Assembly: GCA_003526465.1 (NCBI GenBank)
Contig: DPWD01000107.1
Span: 1 to 5,087 of the forward strand
DNA: 5,087 nt
Direction: 5' to 3'
From: Hyphomonadaceae bacterium
GTDB taxonomy: Bacteria; Pseudomonadota; Alphaproteobacteria; Caulobacterales; Aquidulcibacteraceae
Within the stretch, counting starts at the first letter, position 1. Each line of letters starts with the position of its first letter. Shown here one piece after another: positions 1 through 4,802 of the stretch. The notes under the pieces are model-generated. The model did not search any database and was not told the origin of the DNA. It worked only from the letters and a program-made list of their open reading frames with translations. Position numbers and translations under genes: made by a program.

Positions 1-290
1 TGGCCCTCGCCTCCCTCGCCGACCCCACCCGCCGCGCGGTGTTCGAGCGCCTGCGCGTGGGGCCCGCAAGCGTGGGCGAGATCGCGAAGGGTCTGCCGGT
101 GAGCCGCCCGGCCGTGTCGCAGCATCTAAAGGCGCTGAAGCAGGCCGGCCTGGTGCGCGACCAGCCGCGCGGCACGGCGCGTATCTATCGCATCCACGCC
201 GAGGGCCTCGTCGAGTTGCGCGAGTGGCTCGATAGCTTTTGGGACGAGGCGCTCGCGCGCTTCAAGGATCATGCGGAGAAGGAGCAATGA
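1..290 (+). CDS. ArsR-family winged-helix transcriptional regulator, 5' partial
   Basis: The gene enters from the left edge; the reading frame is open from base 3 and shows 95 residues before the TGA at 288-290. The first visible residues, ALASLADPTRRAVFERL, are the usual ArsR opening helix, so only a few N-terminal residues are likely missing; the GTG at 39 lies inside this conserved helix and is not the start. The helix-turn-helix follows (VGEIAKGLPVSRPAVSQHLK, then ALKQAGLV), and the wing is RDQPRGTARIYRI. There are no cysteines, so the thiolate metal site of classical ArsR/SmtB is absent. That fits the subgroup commonly paired with an SRPBCC/AHSA1 gene, as here. By family it would be a dimeric repressor, probably of this operon; the inducer cannot be told. 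The stop overlaps the next start (ATGA), so the two genes are probably translationally coupled. Family assignment is firm; ligand and targets are inference. Confidence 0.9.
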   Translation, partial: ALASLADPTRRAVFERLRVGPASVGEIAKGLPVSRPAVSQHLKALKQAGLVRDQPRGTARIYRIHAEGLVELREWLDSFWDEALARFKDHAEKEQ

Positions 291-760
291 GCGTTGTCGA
301 AATCGCGCCTGTTGTCAAAACCATTGACGTGCGCCGTTCAGCGGCGGAGGCCTTTCGTGTTTTCACGGCGGAGATGAGCGCCTGGTGGCCGTTGGCGACG
401 CACACGCGCGCCAAGACAGCCGCCGGCGAGGTTACGACCAGCGTCACCGTCGAACCGCGCGTCGGCGGGCGCATCTATGAGACGCTCAACGATGGCCGCG
501 AACTCGATTGGGGCGAGGTCGACGTCTACGAGCCCGGCGCGCACTTCGCGATGCAATGGACAATGGGCCGTCCCGCCGAACAGGCCACGCTCGTTTCCGT
601 GCGCTTCGCGCCACTGAGCGAAGCCAGCTGCCGCGTTACGCTCACGCACGAAAACTGGGAGCGCATGGGCGAAGAGGCCGCCAAGATGCGCGACAATTAC
701 AACAACGGTTGGGAAACGGTGTTCAACCAGCGTTTCGGCGATCTCGCCGGGCGCATCTGA
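287..760 (+). CDS. AHSA1/SRPBCC-domain protein
   Basis: A 157-residue protein of the AHSA1 (Hsp90 ATPase activator homologue) branch of the SRPBCC/START-like superfamily, a cytosolic helix-grip fold enclosing a hydrophobic pocket. The family pattern is clear: an N-terminal strand and helix (VVKTIDVRRSAAEAFRVFT), then AWWPLATHT near residues 29-37, a central VEPRVGGRIYE, the segment WGEVDVYEPG, and a C-terminal long helix including NNGWETVFNQRF. There is no signal peptide. I chose the ATG at 287, not the in-frame ATG at 239, because 287 gives an ATGA overlap with the ArsR stop, has GGAG 8 bases upstream, and starts where the family homology starts. ArsR-AHSA1 pairs are common in bacteria; the role is usually undefined, and binding of a small hydrophobic ligand is only an inference from the fold. 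No enzymatic residue is identifiable. The glutathione S-transferase gene begins 12 bases after the stop, so a shared transcript is likely. Confidence 0.88.
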   Translation: MSVVEIAPVVKTIDVRRSAAEAFRVFTAEMSAWWPLATHTRAKTAAGEVTTSVTVEPRVGGRIYETLNDGRELDWGEVDVYEPGAHFAMQWTMGRPAEQATLVSVRFAPLSEASCRVTLTHENWERMGEEAAKMRDNYNNGWETVFNQRFGDLAGRI

Positions 761-772
761 GGGAGAGCGGAG

Positions 773-1417
773 ATGTCCATCAAAATTCATGCGTTCCCGT
801 TGAGCCCGCGGGCCTTCAAGGCGCTGGCGGTGGCCGAGCAGGTGGGCGCGGATTACGAGTACGTGTTCTGCGATCTGTTCAAGGGCGCGCAGCATCGACC
901 CGATTTTGTCGCCATGAACCCGAACAAGAAGATGCCGGTGCTGGAAGACGGCGATCTCAAGCTTTGGGAATCCAACGCCATTATTCAGTATCTCGCCGAG
1001 AAGGCGCCCAGCGGTGGATTGCTCCCCGCCGACGCGCGCCAGCGCGCCGACGTGATGCGTTGGTTGTTCTGGGAATCCACCACATGGGATCCCGCGTTCG
1101 TGATCCTGTTGTGGGAGAATTTGGTGAAGGGCATCGTGCGCGGCGAAGGGCCCGACCCATCGGAGGTCGCCAAAGGCTTGGAAAAATTCAACGCCGCGGC
1201 ATCGATTTTGAACGCGCACCTGGCCGGCAGAAGTTTCGTTTGTGGCGGTCGCCTCACGCTCGCGGATTTTTCGCTTGGGGCGTCGCTCAGCGCGATGGAG
1301 CAGGCAAAGGTCTCGCTCGACGCCTATCCCAACATCGCGCGCTGGTATGCGGCGCTTGAAGCGCTGCCGGCGTGGGTCAGGGTGCGCGCGATGCAAGCTC
1401 CGCCGGGCGACAACTAG
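773..1417 (+). CDS. glutathione S-transferase family protein
   Basis: A 214-residue protein of usual length for a bacterial cytosolic GST. The N-terminal thioredoxin-like domain (about 1-78) has the FPLSPRAFKAL segment, where Ser11 is the likely glutathione-activating serine as in theta/beta-like classes. KKMPVL carries the cis-proline (Pro55), and ESNAI (Glu66-Ser67) is the gamma-glutamyl-binding pair. The all-helical C-terminal domain (about 85-210) includes LTLADFSL, with the helix N-cap aspartate Asp165. By family it would conjugate or reduce electrophilic compounds with glutathione in the cytosol; the substrate cannot be read. The ATG at 773 is preceded by a purine-rich GAGGGAGAGCGGAG segment serving as ribosome binding site. 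It is the third gene of the ArsR-AHSA1-GST run, 12 bases after the second, so probably co-transcribed and possibly controlled by the repressor. It faces the RHH gene, with 34 bases between the two ends and no convincing terminator there. Confidence 0.92.
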   Translation: MSIKIHAFPLSPRAFKALAVAEQVGADYEYVFCDLFKGAQHRPDFVAMNPNKKMPVLEDGDLKLWESNAIIQYLAEKAPSGGLLPADARQRADVMRWLFWESTTWDPAFVILLWENLVKGIVRGEGPDPSEVAKGLEKFNAAASILNAHLAGRSFVCGGRLTLADFSLGASLSAMEQAKVSLDAYPNIARWYAALEALPAWVRVRAMQAPPGDN

Positions 1418-1451
1418 CCCTGGAAGCGACGCTTAGCGCGTTCGCGACCGG

Positions 1452-1676
1452 TTAGATCTTGTTCTGCAGCACGTACACGCGCACAGCGGAGGCGAGCGAC
1501 GCCTCGGGCGCGCTGGCGGCGCGCTTCTGGTCAATCGAGGCGATCAGCGTTGGCATGCTTAGCCCGCGCGTGGCGGCGATCTGTTCAAGCGCGCGCCAGA
1601 ATTCGGCTTCGAGCGCGATCGAAGTGCGATGTCCGGCAATGCGCATGGAGCGCTTCTGCAGCGCGCCATTAGTCAT
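1452..1676 (-). CDS. RHH_4-type ribbon-helix-helix protein
   Basis: A 74-residue protein. The core KRSMRIAGHRTSIALEAEFW (about 8-27) followed by RALEQIAATRGLSMPTLIASID is the ribbon-helix-helix pattern of the RHH_4 family (PF13467, from memory), and SAVRVYVL near the C-terminus is its usual ending. The beta strand RSMRIAG would contact DNA and the two helices would form the dimer. The start is placed at ATG 1676: it gives an ATGACTAA overlap of 8 bases with the upstream DUF4169 gene and matches the short N-terminus usual in the family. A longer frame from 1730 would overlap that gene by 62 bases and add unrecognisable sequence. No strong Shine-Dalgarno is visible, which fits translational coupling. 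The pair DUF4169-RHH is recurrent in Alphaproteobacteria (recalled). DNA binding and autoregulation are inferred; no target is known to me. Antitoxin function is possible for an RHH protein, but no toxin gene is beside it. Confidence 0.85.
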   Translation of the reverse strand: MTNGALQKRSMRIAGHRTSIALEAEFWRALEQIAATRGLSMPTLIASIDQKRAASAPEASLASAVRVYVLQNKI

Positions 1677-1860
1677 TCTGATCGGGCGTTCCACGCTTGT
1701 GAGCATCGAGCTTGCGGTTTGCGACATCATTCTGCGCCTCTGACAATTTCTGCTCCGCTTTGCTGCGTCCGTGCTGGATGCGGCTCGCTTGAGCTTTAAC
1801 TTCCGCTTCCGTGCGCGCTTTGGCTTTGCGTGCGCGCCGCAGGTTCACAATGTCCGCCAT
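1669..1860 (-). CDS. DUF4169 small charged protein
   Basis: A 63-residue hydrophilic protein opening MADIVNLRRARKAKARTEAE, which is characteristic of DUF4169 (PF13770, from memory). The rest (roughly 12-50) is rich in Lys, Arg, Glu and Ala with few large hydrophobics and would form a single long helix; HGRSKAEQKLSEA in the middle is also typical. There is no signal peptide or membrane segment and no known function. Arg/Lys richness would allow nucleic-acid or ribosome contact, but this is only a guess. The ATG at 1860 has a modest GAGAG about 4 bases upstream. It is the first gene of a pair with the RHH gene, whose start lies inside its last codons (8-base overlap). The 137-base upstream gap separates it from fumC and contains a candidate fumC terminator and an FNR/FixK-type box, so the pair probably has its own promoter. 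Confidence 0.82.
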   Translation of the reverse strand: MADIVNLRRARKAKARTEAEVKAQASRIQHGRSKAEQKLSEAQNDVANRKLDAHKRGTPDQND

Positions 1861-1923
1861 GCACTCTCATTTAGGCGCGTCGTGTTGACGCACAATGGAA
1901 TAAGTGGCGTGCGACCCGCGACA

Positions 1924-1929
1924 TTTATG
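1924..1929 (-). promoter_or_regulatory. possible -10 element for the DUF4169-RHH pair
   Basis: CATAAA on the minus strand matches four of six positions of TATAAT. It lies 24 bases downstream of the FNR/FixK-type box, with no recognisable -35 hexamer; at an activator-dependent class II promoter the box would take that place. The leader to the DUF4169 start would be about 55-60 bases. Weak on its own; supported mainly by its spacing from the box. Confidence 0.3.
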
Positions 1930-1953
1930 TGCATGAGGCGCGCCCGCTGGCCT

Positions 1954-1967
1954 TTGATCCGGATCAA
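1954..1967. promoter_or_regulatory. FNR/FixK/Anr-type operator box
   Basis: TTGATCCGGATCAA is a perfect 14-base palindrome that matches exactly the FNR/Anr consensus TTGAT-N4-ATCAA and the FixK form TTGA-N6-TCAA. It lies in non-coding DNA upstream of the DUF4169-RHH pair, about 100 bases before the DUF4169 start. On that strand a -10-like CATAAA (1929-1924) would put the transcript start near 1917 and the box centre near -43, close to the -41.5 of class II activation. The only gene pair facing it in the right sense is DUF4169-RHH. The match is seen; binding by an FNR/FixK protein is inference. Confidence 0.6.
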
Positions 1968-1974
1968 GCGCAAC

Positions 1975-1993
1975 AAAAAACTGGCAAATTGCC
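1975..1993 (-). terminator. candidate rho-independent terminator after fumC
   Basis: On the minus strand, starting 4 bases after the fumC stop codon, GGCAATTTGCC can form a 4-base-pair stem with a 3-base loop, followed 2 bases later by six T residues. The stem is short for an intrinsic terminator, but the T tract and its place directly after fumC support the call. It would insulate the DUF4169-RHH promoter from fumC transcription. Confidence 0.45.
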
Positions 1994-1997
1994 CGCT

Positions 1998-3383
1998 TCA
2001 GCCCGGCCCGATCATCTTTTCTGGACGAACTATGGCGTCGAAATCTTCGGCCGAGACGCCGTCTTTGAGCGCCTCTTCGCGCAGCGTGGTCCCGTTCTTA
2101 TGGGCCGTCTTGGCGATCTTTGCGGCGCGGTCGTAACCGTATTTGGGGGCAAGCGCGGTGATAAGCATCAGCGAACGCTCCAGGCCGGCTTTGATGTTTT
2201 CCAACCTCGGCTCGATCCCGAGCACGCAATTGTCTGTGAAGCTCACGCAGGCATCCGCGACCAGCCGCACGCTTTGCAGGAAATTGTACGCCATGACGGG
2301 GTTGAAAACGTTGAGTTCGAAATGGCCGCTGGCGCCGGCAAAAGTAATGGCGGCGTGATTGCCGAACACCTGGACGCACACCTGGGTCAAGGCCTCGCAT
2401 TGGGTCGGATTGACCTTGCCGGGCATGATCGAAGAGCCGGGTTCGTTTTCGGGCAGCATCAATTCACCCAGGCCCGCGCGGGGCCCAGAACCCAGGAAAC
2501 GGATGTCGTTGGCGATCTTGAACAAGGACGCCGCCACCGTGTTGATGGCGCCATGCGAAAACACCATGGCGTCGTGGGCGGCCATCGCCTCGAACTTGTT
2601 CGGCGCCGAGGTGAACTTCAATTGCGCGATGGCCGCGATCCGCTCGGCCACCTTTTCCGCAAAACCGATGGGGGCGTTGAGCCCGGTGCCTACGGCGGTG
2701 CCGCCCTGCGCGAGTTGCATCAGCAGTGGCTGCGCGCCAGCTACGCGCGCGATGCCGTTCTCGATCTGTTGGGCGTAACCTGAAAACTCCTGGCCCAAGG
2801 TGATCGGCGTCGCGTCTTGCGTATGGGTGCGCCCAATCTTGATTATTTGCTTCCAGGCTTGGGCCTTGTCGTTCAAGGCGTTGCGCAGCTTTTGCAGCGC
2901 CGGCAGCAATCGGTGCTCGATCTCCTCGGCGCAGGCGATGTGCATTGCGGTGGGGAAGGTGTCGTTCGAGCTTTGGCTCATATTAACGTGATCGTTGGGA
3001 TGCACCGGCTTTTTCGAGCCCATCTCGCCGCCCAGCATCTCGATGGCGCGGTTGGAGATCACTTCGTTGGCGTTCATGTTCGATTGCGTGCCGGAGCCGG
3101 TCTGCCACACCGCCAGCGGGAAATGCGCGTTGAGCTTGCCTTCGATCACCTCCTGGGCGGCGCGCACGATCGGCTCGCCAATTTCCGGCTTGAGCAGGCC
3201 GAGCGCCATATTGGTTTCGGCTGCGGCGCGCTTGACGATGCCAAGCGCGCGCACGACCGGCGCGGGCATCTTCTCCTCGCCGATCTTGAAATTCTGCAGC
3301 GAGCGCTGCGCCTGCGCGCCCCAGTATTTGTCGGCTTCGACCTCGATCGGGCCGAAGGTGTCGGTTTCGGTGCGGGTTTTCAT
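1998..3383 (-). CDS. fumC: fumarate hydratase class II
   Basis: A 461-residue protein (E. coli FumC has 467) of the fumarase/aspartase superfamily, which hydrates fumarate to L-malate in the TCA cycle as a cytosolic, iron-independent homotetramer. The hallmarks are present in order: [10 protein letters not shown] (95-104), HPNDHVN (128-134, the second-site loop), SSND (138-141), [10 protein letters not shown] (184-193, with active-site His187), the lyase signature [11 protein letters not shown] (316-326, with catalytic Ser317/Ser318 on the mobile loop), and the C-terminal fumarase C domain from about 407 with [12 protein letters not shown]. These distinguish fumarase from aspartase or argininosuccinate lyase, although a few paralogues share the signature. 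The ATG at 3383 has AAGG 7 bases upstream and starts with the normal N-terminus ([13 protein letters not shown]). It is monocistronic by position: a divergent gene lies upstream and a likely terminator follows. Nothing appears truncated or missing. Confidence 0.97.
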   Translation of the reverse strand: MKTRTETDTFGPIEVEADKYWGAQAQRSLQNFKIGEEKMPAPVVRALGIVKRAAAETNMALGLLKPEIGEPIVRAAQEVIEGKLNAHFPLAVWQTGSGTQSNMNANEVISNRAIEMLGGEMGSKKPVHPNDHVNMSQSSNDTFPTAMHIACAEEIEHRLLPALQKLRNALNDKAQAWKQIIKIGRTHTQDATPITLGQEFSGYAQQIENGIARVAGAQPLLMQLAQGGTAVGTGLNAPIGFAEKVAERIAAIAQLKFTSAPNKFEAMAAHDAMVFSHGAINTVAASLFKIANDIRFLGSGPRAGLGELMLPENEPGSSIMPGKVNPTQCEALTQVCVQVFGNHAAITFAGASGHFELNVFNPVMAYNFLQSVRLVADACVSFTDNCVLGIEPRLENIKAGLERSLMLITALAPKYGYDRAAKIAKTAHKNGTTLREEALKDGVSAEDFDAIVRPEKMIGPG

Positions 3384-3414
3384 GGGAGCGCCTTGAGGAA
3401 TCTATGCTTCCCAG

Positions 3415-3443
3415 GGGATATGGGGGACGATTGCGGCGATCAA
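3415..3443 (-). promoter_or_regulatory. possible fumC promoter
   Basis: On the minus strand TTGATC (3443-3438, four of six to TTGACA) is followed after 17 bases by TATCCC (3420-3415, three of six to TATAAT). It lies in the 76-base gap between fumC and the divergent RusA-family gene and would give a leader of about 25 bases containing the AAGG ribosome site. The spacing is ideal and the hexamers are weak. No matching pair for the divergent gene was clear. Confidence 0.3.
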
Positions 3444-3459
3444 GCCGGAAGGTGGGGAA

Positions 3460-3828
3460 ATGCTGGGGGAGACATGGACCGGACGCGGCAAGGTGCGGGC
3501 GCGGGAGATCGCCGGCGGCATTGAGTTCGCCATTGACGAGATCACCACACAGGCGCGGGTCTACAAGCCCTTGGTCTACGAATTCTTCCGCAAGGAATTC
3601 GCCATCCGTCCGCGCTGGGGCGATTTCGAGGTCGAGCTAATCCTGGAATATGCTGGCGAGGCTCCGGGTCTCGATCTCGACAATCTCGCCAAGGCGCTGC
3701 TCGACGCGCTCAAGGGTTTCGTATTCTTCGATGACAGCCAGATCGCGCGGCTCGTATGTGAGCGGCGGGCGGGCGCGCGCGATTCAATCGTGGTCCGCGC
3801 GTGGCGGCGCGAGGCGATTATTTCTTGA
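3460..3828 (+). CDS. RusA-family Holliday junction resolvase
   Basis: A 122-residue protein; E. coli RusA has 120. The core LDLDNLAKALLDALKGFVFFDD (71-92) followed by SQIARL is the RusA signature. Asp72, Asp74 and Asp91 (or Asp92) correspond to the three metal-binding catalytic acids of RusA, and Lys78 to its essential lysine. By family it is a dimeric, magnesium-dependent endonuclease that cuts four-way DNA junctions during recombination. The N-terminal third (1-50) is less typical: I do not see the usual proline-rich, basic strand, and the opening MLGETWTGRGKVRAREIAGG is unlike the family. The ATG at 3460 has GGAAGGTGGGG just upstream. RusA genes are often phage-borne, but no phage gene is nearby, so this is probably a resident or domesticated copy. 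It is divergent from fumC, and its last 11 bases overlap the end of the convergent thioesterase gene. Activity is inferred from the intact acids. Confidence 0.85.
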   Translation: MLGETWTGRGKVRAREIAGGIEFAIDEITTQARVYKPLVYEFFRKEFAIRPRWGDFEVELILEYAGEAPGLDLDNLAKALLDALKGFVFFDDSQIARLVCERRAGARDSIVVRAWRREAIIS

Positions 3829-4279
3829 ACTTCGCAAACGGCGCGGGCATGGCCGTGCCTGTCGCGGTTGCAAGCAAACGGCCCTCGGAATCGTAAAGTT
3901 CGCCGGCCGTAAAGGCGATGGTCCTGCCCCATTTCACCACGCGGCCGATGGCGCGCAGCTTCTGGCCCGGTATGGCGGGACGTAGGAAACTCGTTTTCAT
4001 TTCCAGCGTCGGCATCACATGCGTCATGCCGGAGGTGACGACGCCGGCGAGGCTCATCACGTCATCGAGCATGGCGCAGAGATAGCCGCCCTGGATCTGG
4101 CCCATCGGATTGGTGAACGCCGCGTCCGCGTTGAAGAGCGCTTCGACGCGCATCTCGGCCTGGTTGACGCTCACCATCTCGAAGCCGAGCGTATCAGAGC
4201 CGCGGGGCCGGTTTGACGAACTGCGGAAGCGCGCGAGCAAATCCGCGTCGCTAGCAGCTGGCTTATCCGCGTCGCTCAC
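3818..4279 (-). CDS. PaaI-type hotdog thioesterase
   Basis: A 153-residue single hotdog (4HBT) domain of the PaaI group, cytosolic, expected to hydrolyse an acyl-CoA thioester. The active-site stretch is NPMGQIQGGYLCAMLDDVM (57-75): Asn57, Gly60, the GG pair (64-65) opening the central helix, and Asp72/Asp73 where the PaaI catalytic acid sits. The histidine of the common HGG motif is Gln63 here, a variant I recall in other PaaI-like proteins. The segment MPTLEMKTSFLRPAIPGQ and the later strand RLLATATGTAM complete the fold. The first 25 residues are polar and probably flexible. The start is GTG 4279, which shares GTGA with the stop of sspB, so translation is probably coupled and the two genes form an operon. 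There is no Shine-Dalgarno of its own that stands out. It ends inside the last codons of the convergent RusA-family gene. Substrate unknown. Confidence 0.9.
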   Translation of the reverse strand: MSDADKPAASDADLLARFRSSSNRPRGSDTLGFEMVSVNQAEMRVEALFNADAAFTNPMGQIQGGYLCAMLDDVMSLAGVVTSGMTHVMPTLEMKTSFLRPAIPGQKLRAIGRVVKWGRTIAFTAGELYDSEGRLLATATGTAMPAPFAKFKK

Positions 4280-4746
4280 TTCTTGCGGAACGCGTCGAGG
4301 CTGACCACCGCGCTCGCTTCGGGCGCGCGTTCCTCTGGCGCGTCTTCCAGCACAGGCGGAACTTCGGCGATCCGCTCCCTCGCCTCGTCCCGCTGGTCGA
4401 ACTGCAGGCCGAACTTCACGGACGGATCGAAGAACCGCGTGATCGCCAGGAAAGGAATGACGATGGCGTGCGGCGTGCCGTTGAATTTCAGCATCACGCG
4501 GAAGCGATCCTGGTAAACTTCAAGATCCCAGAATTGATGCTCAAGCACGATCGTCATGTCGTCCGGATAGCGCGCGAGCATGTGGTCGGGAAGGACGACG
4601 CCGGGCGCGCGCGTGCGAAACGTGATGTAGAAATGGTGCTTGCCGGGCAGGCCACGCGGGCTGGCGGCTTCTTGCAACGCTGCGCGAACGACGCTGCGAA
4701 GCGCGTCTTGCATCAGCTGTTCGTACCCGATCATGTCGTCGGCCAC
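4276..4746 (-). CDS. sspB: ClpXP adaptor SspB, alphaproteobacterial type
   Basis: A 156-residue protein of the SspB family (PF04386, DUF1321 in alphaproteobacterial annotation). By family it binds ssrA-tagged peptides from stalled ribosomes and delivers them to the ClpXP protease. The start ADDMIGYEQLMQDALR is the family's N-terminus. The Sm-like substrate domain follows (about 36-120: HHFYITFRTRAPGV, LPDHMLARYPDDMTIVLEHQFWDL, then FRVMLKFNG and IVIPFLAITRFFDPSVKFGL). An acidic flexible linker (about 127-145) leads to the tail VVSLDAFRKK, which is the ClpX-docking (XB) motif. I chose GTG 4746 because AAGGAGG lies 7 bases upstream and the family homology begins there; an upstream in-frame ATG at 4779 would add 11 low-complexity residues and put this Shine-Dalgarno inside the coding region. 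The gene is first in an operon with the PaaI-type thioesterase (GTGA overlap). Confidence 0.93.
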   Translation of the reverse strand: MADDMIGYEQLMQDALRSVVRAALQEAASPRGLPGKHHFYITFRTRAPGVVLPDHMLARYPDDMTIVLEHQFWDLEVYQDRFRVMLKFNGTPHAIVIPFLAITRFFDPSVKFGLQFDQRDEARERIAEVPPVLEDAPEERAPEASAVVSLDAFRKK

Positions 4747-4753
4747 AGCCGCC

Positions 4754-4760
4754 CCTCCTT
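4754..4760 (-). promoter_or_regulatory. strong Shine-Dalgarno deciding the sspB start
   Basis: AAGGAGG on the minus strand, with 7 bases between it and the GTG at 4746. It is the best ribosome binding site in the window. Because it is internal to the longer frame starting at 4779, it argues for the GTG start of sspB. Confidence 0.8.
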
Positions 4761-4774
4761 GGCTCCCGGATGAA

Positions 4775-4802
4775 CCCATAATGGCTCATTTCGGGCAGTC
4801 AA
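4775..4802 (-). promoter_or_regulatory. possible sspB promoter
   Basis: On the minus strand TTGACT (4802-4797, five of six to TTGACA) stands upstream of two alternative -10 regions: TATGGG (4780-4775) at 16 bases, or CATTAT (4783-4778) at 13 bases. The second is read as part of a Caulobacter-like GCCATTAT after a 10-base gap from TTGACTG. Either would start transcription only about 20-25 bases before the GTG at 4746, just upstream of the Shine-Dalgarno, and would exclude the ATG at 4779 as the start. Confidence 0.35.

Noticed and set aside
508..1359. Plus-strand frame of 283 residues overlapping AHSA1 and GST
   Set aside because: Arg/Ala/Gly-rich translation with no family resemblance, in a different frame from two well-supported genes.
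338..1396. Open frame of 352 residues on the minus strand opposite the AHSA1 and GST genes
   Set aside because: It is antisense to two clear family proteins; its His/Arg-rich composition is typical of a shadow frame in GC-rich DNA.
1418..1451. Terminator between the convergent GST and RHH genes
   Set aside because: Only AAGC-gac-GCTT and a CGCG repeat are present, with no T tract on either strand.
1677..1730. N-terminal extension of the RHH protein to an ATG at 1730
   Set aside because: It would overlap DUF4169 by 62 bases and adds sequence without family similarity; the ATGACTAA overlap start is better.
3429..3443. FNR-type box in the fumC promoter starting with TTGAT
   Set aside because: Only the first half-site is present; the expected ATCAA half after four bases is missing.
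1929..3524. Long plus-strand frames opposite fumC
   Set aside because: They mirror the fumC codons and show no domain; fumC is certain on the minus strand.
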